Positions 33,061-41,697 of a stretch of 64,000 bases of DNA are shown here, piece after piece. Location: assembly GCA_019418545.1 (NCBI GenBank), contig DYBQ01000002.1:53121-117120 (forward strand), in the 5' to 3' direction. The notes under the pieces were generated by a model. The model saw nothing but the letters and a program-made list of their open reading frames with translations, ran no database searches and was not told where the DNA came from. The position numbers were made by a program, and so were the translations under genes. Each line of letters starts with the position of its first letter. Position 1 is the stretch's first letter. The stretch comes from Clostridiales bacterium. Lineage in GTDB: Bacteria; Bacillota; Clostridia; Oscillospirales; Acutalibacteraceae.

Positions 33061-34329
33061 TCAGTTTGCGGCAACCGCATTATCAGAATATAGTAATTCC
33101 AACATGTCTGGTCTTGCAATACCGGTAGTAAGATATCCGTTATTCAACTGGAAATCCATGACCGCCTGTTCCGTACCCTCATCAAAGGTACCGTCATAAG
33201 TGGTAAACATATATCCCAGTTCATCCAGCCGCTCCTGCATTTTTAGTACATCACTGCCTGTGTCTCCTTTTTGAAGCTGCTGATAGGAAGTGCTGTCCGG
33301 GGTAGGAGTGGGCTCAGGTGTTTCCGAAGGTTCAGGAGTTGCTTCGGGAGTGGGTGTCGGTTCTGGAGTTTCTGAGGGAGCTGGTGTGGATTCCGGTTCT
33401 GAAGAGGATGTGTCCGAAGAACCGTCGCTGCTGCTGGCCAATTCAGGATGTGCAAATCCAGCCATCTGCGAAACGGCAGAAATCACACTGCGTCCCTGCC
33501 ATTGCATCAGTTCCGGCTCAATTTCACAAACATGGTCATTTTTCACTGCGTCCATGTCTTTCCACCCATCTGTAGTCTCCAGCTTTTCCTTCAGGCCAGT
33601 TGGGCAGAAGATATATTGGGGATTTGCCTTCATAATCGATTCTGCTTCTACACTGCCTCCGGTCTCGCCCTTCACGCCATTGATAAATCCAGCAGAGGAA
33701 AGAAGAATATCCACAAAACTATCGCCTGTAGCTACAGTACCATTGATATCTGTAAGATAAATCGCTGTAGAAGGAACATCGGAGTTGGGGATAATCCGGG
33801 CAATATCATCCAGTGTAGTAAAGATGTTCTCGGCTGTTTTTTCTCCCTGTTCATAGCCCGTGCTGCCGCCAGCTAACACAGAACCGATTTGGGTATACAG
33901 CTTGGTAAATTCTGAGCGGGTGGTTGCTGGGGAGAAAGTCAGAACCGTGACTCCCTGTTCTGACAGAGCGTCTTTCTGTGCCTCGGTGATGCTGGTATCT
34001 GCAAAAAGGACATTCACACCCAATTCTTTGATTTTAGCAGCATCATCAGCTGTGACTTCCGGCAATACCTTCAAGTCTGGCTGTGTACACTCAGCGCTTC
34101 TTGCTTTCAAATTGATTTCATAACCCATAGCAAGGATAATGTCGGCAACATTGGGAGAAAGCACCGCCACTCCTTCCGGCTGGGATTCTATGGTAACATC
34201 ATTTACTTTTACGGGATAATCCTGTTTGGCCGCTCCGGATTCAATGTCAGCGGGAGACCCACACCCGGCAAAAAGCAGGGCAGTCATACACAAACAGAGA
34301 AACGCCGCCACAAATCGTTTGGCTCTCAT
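33061..34329 (-). CDS. BtuF-like binding lipoprotein fused to a peptidoglycan-binding domain
   Basis: 422 residues. Lipobox FAGC after a basic start MRAKRF, then a helical-backbone metal-receptor fold as in BtuF/FhuD (VLSPNVADIILAMGYEI, GVNVLFADTSIT, ESIMKANPQYIFCPTG). A Pro/Thr/Glu linker with repeated PEPTPTPE and SETPEPT units leads to a C-terminal PG_binding_1 domain (LQKGDTGSDVLKMQERLDELGY). I chose ATG at 34329, with GAAAGGGG upstream. No FecCD permease or ATPase lies nearby, so it may not be part of an importer. It could hold a cofactor at the cell wall; the ligand (cobalamin, haem or siderophore) is unknown. Confidence 0.83.
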   Translation of the reverse strand: MRAKRFVAAFLCLCMTALLFAGCGSPADIESGAAKQDYPVKVNDVTIESQPEGVAVLSPNVADIILAMGYEINLKARSAECTQPDLKVLPEVTADDAAKIKELGVNVLFADTSITEAQKDALSEQGVTVLTFSPATTRSEFTKLYTQIGSVLAGGSTGYEQGEKTAENIFTTLDDIARIIPNSDVPSTAIYLTDINGTVATGDSFVDILLSSAGFINGVKGETGGSVEAESIMKANPQYIFCPTGLKEKLETTDGWKDMDAVKNDHVCEIEPELMQWQGRSVISAVSQMAGFAHPELASSSDGSSDTSSSEPESTPAPSETPEPTPTPEATPEPSETPEPTPTPDSTSYQQLQKGDTGSDVLKMQERLDELGYMFTTYDGTFDEGTEQAVMDFQLNNGYLTTGIARPDMLELLYSDNAVAAN

Positions 34330-34465
34330 AATAATTCCCCTTTCTGGTTTGGTATTCATCGCCTGTTTAACTTTCTGTTTTAAAGGATACCTCTATAGTG
34401 TATCATAAAATCTCCCGAAAACCCATAAACGAACCGTAAATTTCGCAGAAAAACCGCAAAATTTG

Positions 34466-35737
34466 TTACTCTAACGGCTTTCCCTGACGCAATGCCGACT
34501 CTGCAAAGGCAATATATTGCTGTGCAACACGAGGAGAACGGCCACCATGTACCATAGCCCACTGCTCCGCACCTTTTTCCAACTGGGGCAAATAGCCTTC
34601 AATTCCCTTTTGAAATGCCAATTGCTGCACAATTTCCAAAAATTTCGCTTTATCAGGCAGCGTAAAGTTAATGGCCAACCCAAAACGGTCTGCCAAAGAA
34701 AGGCATTCCTGAATCGTATCATTTCGATGAAGGTCATCCCCATTGCGGTCGGAGAAATTCTCCCGCAGCAGGTGACGGCGGTTAGAGGTGGCATAAATGA
34801 GAGCATTGGCCGGTTTTGCTGCCAATCCCCCCTGTAAAACCGATTTAAGCGCTGCATAGGTGCCATCCTGCTGAGAGAAGGAGAGGTCATCAATGAAAAT
34901 AATGAATTTCATCGGGATTCCGGCAATCTGGTCTACTAAATAGGGGAAATCCATCAGGTATTCCTTGGGCATTTCAATCACCCGCAGGCCTTGGGTATAA
35001 TATTCATTCAGCAAAGCCTTTACTGTAGAAGATTTTCCGGTACCGCGGTCGCCATAGAGCAGGCAATTGTTGGCCGGAAGCCCCCGCAAAAAAGCAACGG
35101 TATTTTCAATGGCCATATTTCGGGGAACATCATAACCCTTCAGTTCGCACAGCCGCTGCGAATCTGGATGGGCTACCGGCAGAATCTTCTTATCCCGCCA
35201 GATAAACGCACGATACCGGGCATACATACCGCATCCATTACAGCGGTAATATTCCCACAAATTGTGCAGGCAATCGTCCTCTTCCCCTTGAAACAGTTCA
35301 ACCGGTTCGCCAATTTTCCAAAAAGGAAGGGCCAGTCCGCAATCTCTCATTCCACACTGCTCCAGGATAAATTCGGGAGAAATCTTTGCCAGCTCAGAAA
35401 TCACCGCAATATCCCGTTTCACTGCCTGCTTCATCGTGTCAGGAATACTCTCCTCGCAGCCTGCGGCTGCCATGGAAAATGCATTTTGGTCAAACAAAGC
35501 TGTTTGCGTCAGGCATCTGGCAAAATTTTCGCTGAATCCCCGCTGACAGAGCACTGCAAAAAAGTCCCCCCAAGCTTCCAAAAAGGTTCTCTTATGCTTC
35601 TCCTTTTGAGAAACGGCACATTTACTTCCTGCTTTTAACAATCGATAAAAAGCATGTGGGACAGTGCGGTCAAGAATTCCTTTGTAAATGGAAAGGGAAG
35701 CCATCTGCCTAGCAGCTTCCTGTATGGAACGAATCAT
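34466..35737 (-). CDS. DUF815-family AAA+ ATPase
   Basis: 423 residues. The C-terminal half is an AAA+ ATPase: Walker A LYGDRGTGKSSTV, Walker B FIIFIDDLSF, sensor-type ATSNRRHL, and an arginine-bearing LADRFGLAINF. This is the DUF815 pattern. The N-terminal half (about 200 residues) is helical and includes CNGCGMYARYRAFIW with a paired Cys motif. I chose ATG at 35737 (MIRSIQEAARQM), preceded by AAAGGAGC; the longer frame lacks support. Cytoplasmic. Function of DUF815 proteins is unknown. Confidence 0.88.
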   Translation of the reverse strand: MIRSIQEAARQMASLSIYKGILDRTVPHAFYRLLKAGSKCAVSQKEKHKRTFLEAWGDFFAVLCQRGFSENFARCLTQTALFDQNAFSMAAAGCEESIPDTMKQAVKRDIAVISELAKISPEFILEQCGMRDCGLALPFWKIGEPVELFQGEEDDCLHNLWEYYRCNGCGMYARYRAFIWRDKKILPVAHPDSQRLCELKGYDVPRNMAIENTVAFLRGLPANNCLLYGDRGTGKSSTVKALLNEYYTQGLRVIEMPKEYLMDFPYLVDQIAGIPMKFIIFIDDLSFSQQDGTYAALKSVLQGGLAAKPANALIYATSNRRHLLRENFSDRNGDDLHRNDTIQECLSLADRFGLAINFTLPDKAKFLEIVQQLAFQKGIEGYLPQLEKGAEQWAMVHGGRSPRVAQQYIAFAESALRQGKPLE

Positions 35738-35867
35738 AACTGGTCGAGCTCCTTTTGCTGAAATCGCCAAAACCGGGGGGTTTCGGTCTGTTTTATTGTA
35801 TCCCGCCTGTCGGACTGTGTCAATCATTGGGGCAGGATTTTGCAGGATTTTCACGAAAAAAATGCAA

Positions 35868-35898
35868 AACAGCGCCTGACCGTTTATCAGACGCTGTT
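35868..35898 (-). terminator. Terminator downstream of the membrane protein pair
   Basis: Bulged stem AACAGCG/CGCTGTT with inner CTGA/TCAG and, on the minus strand, the tail TTTTGCATTTTTTT. It lies just after the stop of the 229-residue membrane protein. Confidence 0.65.
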
Positions 35899-35902
35899 CC
35901 TT

Positions 35903-36592
35903 TTATGCTCGATTTTCCACCATGTTTTGAATTTGTGTGGAAAAGTCTTTTTGCAATTTTCGTAGCTTTTGAAAGTGAGAAACAGCCACACCCACCACTA
36001 CTCCGCCGCAGCCTACCAAAATTCCAAGGCACAAAATCCCGCCCCAGACAATCCCAGCGGAAAAAGCAGAGTATGACAGCACCCCCATCAACACAGCCAA
36101 TACCGAATAAACCGATACTATACGGGCAAGAAAAGATATGTATCCGTTTGCAAGGGAATCCGGGTTCGGCTGGGGACTCTCCCGAACCGGCAGAGAGGTT
36201 TCCATCTGGTATTCCGGCATTTTCCAGCCCCCACAGCTTTCTTCATATTTTGCGCTTACAAATCGGAAAGAAAATTCCTCATCCTGCTGTAAATCAATCG
36301 TAGTTTCCACTTTTAGGCAAAAGGCTTTGCAGGATTTCCACCAGCCTGTGTCTACATTCATCAGCAGTACATTCAAAATACCCCAAGGCACCATAAAAAT
36401 CAGAAACGCCAGTAATTTAGCGATGTGGAAAGAAGGTCCCTCCGTTTCCTGACAGAACTCCACAGGATATGTCCCAGCAGGCAAATCGAACTGTAAACTC
36501 CGATGTTCTTCATCACTGCGCTGTATTTGTTCCCCCACTGTCACCAAAAGGCTTTCCCCTTCTGGCGCGTGAATATGGATGGTAAGTCTCAT
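35903..36592 (-). CDS. Hypothetical membrane protein
   Basis: 229 residues, no family recognised. Layout: an N-terminal beta-rich region (RLTIHIHAPEGESLLVTVGEQI), a membrane span (about 58-80), a short soluble stretch, and two more spans (about 155-205) ahead of a basic C-terminal helix (FQKLRKLQKDFS). The first domain looks like a small beta-sandwich of the type that binds lipid or peptide (LPAGTYPVEF turn), which is only a suggestion. ATG at 36592 has AAGGAGGGG before it and overlaps the stop of the neighbour by one base, so the two are coupled and probably interact. Confidence 0.72.
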   Translation of the reverse strand: MRLTIHIHAPEGESLLVTVGEQIQRSDEEHRSLQFDLPAGTYPVEFCQETEGPSFHIAKLLAFLIFMVPWGILNVLLMNVDTGWWKSCKAFCLKVETTIDLQQDEEFSFRFVSAKYEESCGGWKMPEYQMETSLPVRESPQPNPDSLANGYISFLARIVSVYSVLAVLMGVLSYSAFSAGIVWGGILCLGILVGCGGVVVGVAVSHFQKLRKLQKDFSTQIQNMVENRA

Positions 36593-37437
36593 CAAAACCC
36601 CTCCTTTGGAATCTGAGCAGGAAGCAGGGAAAACAGAAGCTTTTCGTCATATTCCGGCACCATTACTTCAAATTCGCCCCGGGTCTCTGAAATTCGCAGG
36701 GAATAATAGCCACGGATGGTGTACTGTTCCGCGTCATTTTTCCTGATGTGATAAGGCTTATAGGTTTTGGAATTATAAGGTTCCTCCTTATTCCACTCGG
36801 GGAGAAGGAGCCGCTTTTTTACCCATACCACTTTTTGAATGGAGGAAAAGGGAATTTTGAAAACCTGGATATTATCGGCAAAGTAAAGGGAATCATTCTG
36901 GGAATAAGCATATGTACTGAAGTTTTCGTTTGCCAAGATTTTTTCTCGACCTTTTTTGATTTGATACACAACCCGGATAATATCCATATCGGCGGCATTC
37001 TCCGGGATTCCCAACTCCTGCCGGGAGGCACAATCCAGACGCTGTGCACGCTCCATCATCATGGTTTCCTCGGCAGTTTTCATTGCTTCCTGACTTTTTT
37101 TGCGCTGTTTTAGAAAAATAACCAGGGAAAGTCCTCCCAAAATAACGGCCGCAATCAGTATAAACCACTTATCTTCCAAGGCCTGCTGAAAGGACAGCTT
37201 CCAAATATCCACCAAAAAGGACAGTAAACACAAGCCCCCTATGTAGAAACTAATTTGCATGATAAATTGCAGCACAGGATGTAACGTTGCTTTTTTCTCA
37301 AAATCTTCTAATTCTTCCGCAGCCCTATCTAAAAGCTGTTCCTGCTGCATGGAAACCTTGGCAGACTGAAAGGGCATTCCGTCCAGAATACATTCCCCCT
37401 GCCCTTCCTGAATTTGAAAGCCAAACAAATTTTTCAT
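36592..37437 (-). CDS. Hypothetical membrane protein
   Basis: 281 residues, no family recognised. Two membrane spans lie at about 59-80 and 91-110, with a cytoplasmic tail that is beta-rich and PH-like (FKIPFSSIQKVVWVKKRLLLPEW, YTIRGYYSLRISETRGEFEVMVPEY). ATG at 37437 is preceded by AAGGAG at six bases; the GTG one codon earlier is less likely. It starts about 15 bp after the terminator hairpin of the V-ATPase operon and there is no separate promoter in the gap, so it is probably transcribed by read-through. Function unknown. Confidence 0.72.
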   Translation of the reverse strand: MKNLFGFQIQEGQGECILDGMPFQSAKVSMQQEQLLDRAAEELEDFEKKATLHPVLQFIMQISFYIGGLCLLSFLVDIWKLSFQQALEDKWFILIAAVILGGLSLVIFLKQRKKSQEAMKTAEETMMMERAQRLDCASRQELGIPENAADMDIIRVVYQIKKGREKILANENFSTYAYSQNDSLYFADNIQVFKIPFSSIQKVVWVKKRLLLPEWNKEEPYNSKTYKPYHIRKNDAEQYTIRGYYSLRISETRGEFEVMVPEYDEKLLFSLLPAQIPKEGF

Positions 37438-37452
37438 CACAATCTCCTTATC

Positions 37453-37490
37453 AAAACAGCGGACAACCCACTTGGGACTGTCCGCTGTTT
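37453..37490 (-). terminator. Terminator of the V-ATPase operon
   Basis: Perfect 12-bp stem AAACAGCGGACA (37453-37464) with TGTCCGCTGTTT (37479-37490), then TTTTGA on the minus strand. Short T-run, so read-through into the next gene is possible. Confidence 0.75.
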
Positions 37491-37509
37491 TTCATTTGTA
37501 AATTCACTA

Positions 37510-38163
37510 TCAATCTTGATATCCGTGGGCCTGCTTGAGCATCATGTCTTTTACCTTCATGAGCCGAATCTGGGTACTGCGCTCGTTTTCGTCCAGCTTC
37601 ATGGTGATATACTTGATGTTTTCCTGTAGCTCTGGAATCATCACGTGCTCCAAGGCATTCACGCGCCGGCGTGTCTTTTCAATCTCTGCCGCCATTAGCT
37701 GGCAGGATTTCTCCGTTTCCGCCAGCCGCAAAAGGTCGGGCAAAATCCCCGAGAGAGACTCCACCGCCTCGTCCAGCTCACCAGAAGTAAAGGCAAAGCC
37801 ATAGGAGAAAATATCCCCCTGATTGGGCGTGCGGGTCTTATAGGTGAACTGGGGAATTTCCACGCTCATCACATTTTTGGTTCCGCATTCCAGAAAAACC
37901 TCCTGTTTCGGAGCCAGCAGGGCTGTGTTCAGTGCCTCGTCCTGCATAGCCGCCCGAGCCAGCATAAACCGCCGGTTGGAGCTTTCCAGCGCCGCTTCCA
38001 CCTTTTGCCGCAGGGCTTTGTTCTCCCGCACCAAATCAAGGAACTGCCGCATGAGTTCATCGCGCTTGTCTTTGAGCAGCTTGTGCCCACGCAGGGCGGT
38101 GACCAGCTTTTTCTTCAGCCGGGTCAATTCCATCCGGGTGGGGTTTACATGGGTCGTTGCCAA
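37510..38163 (-). CDS. ntpD: V-type ATP synthase subunit D
   Basis: 217 residues. Central rotor shaft subunit that turns inside the A3B3 ring. The family start HVNPTRMELTRLKKKLVTALRGHKLLKDKRDEL is clear in its parts (PTRMELTRLKKKL, GHKLLKDKRDEL), and both ends are long coiled-coil helices, as expected. The C-terminal helix carries EHVMIPEL and MKLDENER. Last gene of the nine-gene operon, followed by a terminator. Confidence 0.95.
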   Translation of the reverse strand: MATTHVNPTRMELTRLKKKLVTALRGHKLLKDKRDELMRQFLDLVRENKALRQKVEAALESSNRRFMLARAAMQDEALNTALLAPKQEVFLECGTKNVMSVEIPQFTYKTRTPNQGDIFSYGFAFTSGELDEAVESLSGILPDLLRLAETEKSCQLMAAEIEKTRRRVNALEHVMIPELQENIKYITMKLDENERSTQIRLMKVKDMMLKQAHGYQD

Positions 38164-38181
38164 AAGCCGTCACCCCTTCCC

Positions 38182-39561
38182 TTACACCGTTTCGCCGGTA
38201 TAATACTTGTCAAGGAATTCGTCCTTGATGCGTTTAAGTTCGCTTCTGGGCAAAATCGACAGCAGCTTCCAGCCGATGGACAACGTTTCCTCAATGTCCC
38301 GGTTGGTGTTGTATCCCTGAGAGACATACTCATTTTCGAAAGCGTCGGCAAACTTGGCGTATAGCTTGTCGATGTCCGTCAGCGCTGCTTCGCCCAGAAT
38401 CACCATCAGTTCTTTTGCGTCCTTGCCTCTTGCATAGGCGGCAAACAGCTGGTTCATGGTGTTGGCGTGGTCGGCCCGGGTCTTGCCCTCACCGATACCC
38501 TTATCCTTCAAACGGGACAAAGAGGGCAGCACGTCAATAGGCGGTGTGACTCCCTTGCGGTAGAGCTCACGGCTCAAAATAATCTGTCCCTCGGTGATAT
38601 AGCCGGTCAAATCGGGGATGGGGTGAGTTTTGTCATCCTCGGGCATGGTGAGGATGGGAATCAGGGTGATACTGCCGTTTTTGCCCTTCTGCCGTCCGGC
38701 ACGCTCATAGAGGGAAGCAAGGTCGGTGTACATATAACCGGGATAGCCACGGCGGCCGGGCACTTCCTTTCGGGCGGCGGAAACTTCACGCAAAGCATCA
38801 GCATAGTTGGTAATGTCTGTGAGGATAACCAATACATGCATATTCTTTTCAAAGGCCAGATACTCGGCGGCGGTTAGAGCCATACGAGGGGTTGCGATAC
38901 GCTCAATGGCCGGGTCGTTGGCCAGGTTGATAAACAGCACCGTGCGGTCAATGGCTCCGGTACGCTTAAAATCTTCAATAAAAAAGTTAGATTCCTCAAA
39001 GGTGATACCCATGGCGGCGAACACCACCACAAAGGGGTCTTTGGTGCCCCGCACCTTGGCCTGACGGGCAATCTGTGCCGCCAGATTGGCATGAGGCAGG
39101 CCGCTTGCCGAGAAGATGGGCAGCTTCTGGCCGCGCACCAGTGTGTTCAGGCCGTCAATGGCTGAAACGCCGGTCTGAATGAATTCCTGGGGGTAGTTCC
39201 GGGCGGCAGGGTTCATAGGCAGGCCGTTGATATCATCCCGGCGCTCCGGCAAAATCTCCGGGCCGCCGTCGATGGGCTGACCCAGACCGTCGAACACCCG
39301 GCCCAGCATATCTTCCGAAACGCCAAGCTCCATGGTGCGACCCAAAAAGCGCACTCGGCTGTTGCTCAGGTTGATACCGGTAGAGCTTTCAAACAGCTGC
39401 ACCAATGCGTTGCCGCCGTCGATTTCCAGCACCTTGCAGCGGCGGCGCTCGCCGTTTTGCAGCTCGATTTCTCCCAGTTCGTTATAGGTGACATTCTCTA
39501 CACCCTTTACCAGCATCAGAGGGCCGGCCACTTCCTGTATGGTGCGATATTCCTTTGGCAT
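38182..39561 (-). CDS. ntpB: V-type ATP synthase subunit B
   Basis: 459 residues, full length. Non-catalytic nucleotide-site partner of subunit A in the A3B3 hexamer. It lacks a true Walker A (FSASGLPHANLAAQIARQA instead) as all B subunits do, and has the conserved VVFAAMGITFEESNFF, NLANDPAIERIATPRMAL and LTDITNYADALRE. Its start overlaps the stop of subunit A by one base, so the two are made together. Confidence 0.97.
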   Translation of the reverse strand: MPKEYRTIQEVAGPLMLVKGVENVTYNELGEIELQNGERRRCKVLEIDGGNALVQLFESSTGINLSNSRVRFLGRTMELGVSEDMLGRVFDGLGQPIDGGPEILPERRDDINGLPMNPAARNYPQEFIQTGVSAIDGLNTLVRGQKLPIFSASGLPHANLAAQIARQAKVRGTKDPFVVVFAAMGITFEESNFFIEDFKRTGAIDRTVLFINLANDPAIERIATPRMALTAAEYLAFEKNMHVLVILTDITNYADALREVSAARKEVPGRRGYPGYMYTDLASLYERAGRQKGKNGSITLIPILTMPEDDKTHPIPDLTGYITEGQIILSRELYRKGVTPPIDVLPSLSRLKDKGIGEGKTRADHANTMNQLFAAYARGKDAKELMVILGEAALTDIDKLYAKFADAFENEYVSQGYNTNRDIEETLSIGWKLLSILPRSELKRIKDEFLDKYYTGETV

Positions 39562-41330
39562 CAGAATTCCTCCTTTTGCTGGGCGGCGGTAATCTCCGCG
39601 TCAATTTCCGCGGCAATCTGGGCAAACTCATCCTCAACTGCCTCATCATGGGTATATTTAAAACGTCCAATCCGCTCACGGATAGGCAATTTTACCAGCT
39701 CATCAATGGAAGCGCCCTGTTCCAATGCCTTGACGCACCGGTCATAGAATCCCAGCACCAGCAGCATCATGAGCCGCTGTTTCATCAAAGGCGTGTAGGT
39801 GTCCACCTCATGGAAGGCGTCCTGATGGAGGAAGTCCTCACGGATGGAGCGGGCGGCTTCCAGCTTTAACCGGTCGGGGGCCGAGAGGGCATCCATGCCC
39901 ACCAGTTTTACGATTTCTTCCAGCTCGGCTTCTTCCTGCAACAGCCGCATCAGGCGGGAGCGCAGCTCCATCCAGTCGCCACCGGCAGTCTGGTTGAACC
40001 AGTCCGCCATAGTGTCCACATACAGGGAGTAGCTGGTTAGCCAGTTCACGGCAGGGAAGTGTCGTTTGTAAGCAAGGGCGGAGTCAAGACTCCAGAACAC
40101 CTTGACAATACGCAGTGTAGCCTGCGAAACCGGCTCGGAAATATCGCCGCCGGGAGGGGAGACAGCGCCGATAACCGACAGCGCACCCTCTCTGCCCTCG
40201 TGGCCCAAAGCGGTGACGCGTCCGGCTCTTTCATAGAACTGTGCCAGACGGCTGCCCAGATAGGCGGGGTAACCTTCTTCACCGGGCATTTCTTCCAGTC
40301 GGCCAGACATTTCGCGCAGAGCCTCGGCCCAACGGGAGGTGGAGTCGGCCATCAATGCCACGGAATAACCCATATCTCGGAAGTATTCGGCAATGGTGAT
40401 GCCGGTATAAATGGAGGCCTCACGGGCCGCCACAGGCATATCGGAAGTGTTGGCGATGAGCACGGTGCGCTTCATCAGGGAATAACCGGTTTTGGGGTCC
40501 ACCAGCTCGGGGAACTCGTTCAAAACGTCGGTCATCTCGTTGCCGCGTTCGCCGCAGCCGATATATACCACGATGTCCGCATCCGCCCACTTTGCCAGCT
40601 GATGCTGCACCACGGTCTTGCCGCTGCCAAAGGGGCCGGGCACTGCCGCCACACCGCCCTTGGCAATGGGGAACAGGGTATCAATAACCCGCTGTCCGGT
40701 AATCAACGGGCGGTCGGGAGAAAGCTTTTTCTGATAAGGACGGCCACGGCGTACGGGCCATTTCTGCATCAGGGTAATGGGGAACTCCGCGCCGTTTTCG
40801 TCCTCCACTATTGCCACGGTGTCGGTAACATGGTAGTCGCCCTCGGTGATGGACTTCACCTTGCCCACGATTCCAGGGGGCACCATGATTTTGTGGAGTA
40901 CCACTTCGGTTTCCTGCACGGTACCCAGCACATCGCCGCCGGTCACGGAATCACCGGCTTTTACAGTGGGAACAAAGTGCCACAAAACCTCCCGCTTCAA
41001 AGAGGGCACTTCCACGCCCCGCTGGAGGCTATTGCCGGAAACGGCCATAATGGCATCCAGAGGACGCTGGATACCGTCATAAATACTGCTAATCAGACCG
41101 GGGCCAAGCTCCACGCTCAGAGGTTCGCCGGTAGACTCCACCGGTTCGCCGGGGCCAAGGCCGGAGGTTTCCTCATATACCTGAATGGAGGCGTCGCCTC
41201 CGTGAATCTCGATGATTTCGCCGATAAGTCGCTGCTCGCTGACGCGCACCACGTCGAACATGTTAGCGTCGCGCATTCCTTCGGCGATGACCAAAGGCCC
41301 GGCGACCTTTCGGATAACACCTTTGCTCAT
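39561..41330 (-). CDS. ntpA: V-type ATP synthase subunit A (catalytic)
   Basis: 589 residues, full length. Catalytic ATPase subunit. Walker A GPFGSGKT at 232-239, the catalytic Glu in GCGERGNEMTDVL, and STSRWAEALREMSGRLEEMPGEEGYP after it. The A-type insertion (bulge domain) is present between about 115 and 185. It couples ATP use or synthesis to ion movement through the K ring. The start is ATG at 41330 with MSKGVIRKVAGPLV as in relatives. Confidence 0.97.
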   Translation of the reverse strand: MSKGVIRKVAGPLVIAEGMRDANMFDVVRVSEQRLIGEIIEIHGGDASIQVYEETSGLGPGEPVESTGEPLSVELGPGLISSIYDGIQRPLDAIMAVSGNSLQRGVEVPSLKREVLWHFVPTVKAGDSVTGGDVLGTVQETEVVLHKIMVPPGIVGKVKSITEGDYHVTDTVAIVEDENGAEFPITLMQKWPVRRGRPYQKKLSPDRPLITGQRVIDTLFPIAKGGVAAVPGPFGSGKTVVQHQLAKWADADIVVYIGCGERGNEMTDVLNEFPELVDPKTGYSLMKRTVLIANTSDMPVAAREASIYTGITIAEYFRDMGYSVALMADSTSRWAEALREMSGRLEEMPGEEGYPAYLGSRLAQFYERAGRVTALGHEGREGALSVIGAVSPPGGDISEPVSQATLRIVKVFWSLDSALAYKRHFPAVNWLTSYSLYVDTMADWFNQTAGGDWMELRSRLMRLLQEEAELEEIVKLVGMDALSAPDRLKLEAARSIREDFLHQDAFHEVDTYTPLMKQRLMMLLVLGFYDRCVKALEQGASIDELVKLPIRERIGRFKYTHDEAVEDEFAQIAAEIDAEITAAQQKEEF

Positions 41331-41388
41331 AGTCCTCTATCCTTTCCGGGTTTTATGCCCGGAGGGACACAAAACCGCATTGAATCTG

Positions 41389-41697
41389 TTAAATAATATC
41401 GGAGCCCACTGCCTGCTCTACGGATTTTTTCACCATCCGCATTCCAAGACCCGTGTTCCCCGAAACCCCGGGAATGGGGATAATAGCGGGAAGAGGGCGG
41501 CTGCGCCACTTGTCCAGCTCTTCCTCTATTTGTCCGGCAAGAGATTCGGTGATATACACCACCGCGTACTCCCCTTCTGCCAACCGGCGAAGGGTATGAG
41601 CGCCGTCCACCGCATCCTCTACCGGGTAAATCTCAAGGCCCAGAGCAGCAAATCCGTAAATGCTGTCCCGGTCGCCCAAAACTGCTACCTTATACAT
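41389..41697 (-). CDS. V-type ATP synthase subunit F
   Basis: 102 residues. Small central-stalk subunit (NtpG in Enterococcus naming). Family features are the start YKVAVLGDRDSIYGFAALGL, the mid-protein ALRRL-type segment seen as HTLRRLAEGEYAVVYITE, and PIIPIPGVSGNTGLGM near the C-terminus. It overlaps the end of subunit C by 8 bp and lies 58 bp upstream of subunit A. Confidence 0.94.
   Translation of the reverse strand: MYKVAVLGDRDSIYGFAALGLEIYPVEDAVDGAHTLRRLAEGEYAVVYITESLAGQIEEELDKWRSRPLPAIIPIPGVSGNTGLGMRMVKKSVEQAVGSDII

Noticed and set aside
40059..41396. Plus-strand open frame of 445 residues opposite V-ATPase subunit A
   Set aside because: A shadow of GC-rich codons in ntpA; the product is a Gly/His/Asn-rich sequence without known motifs.
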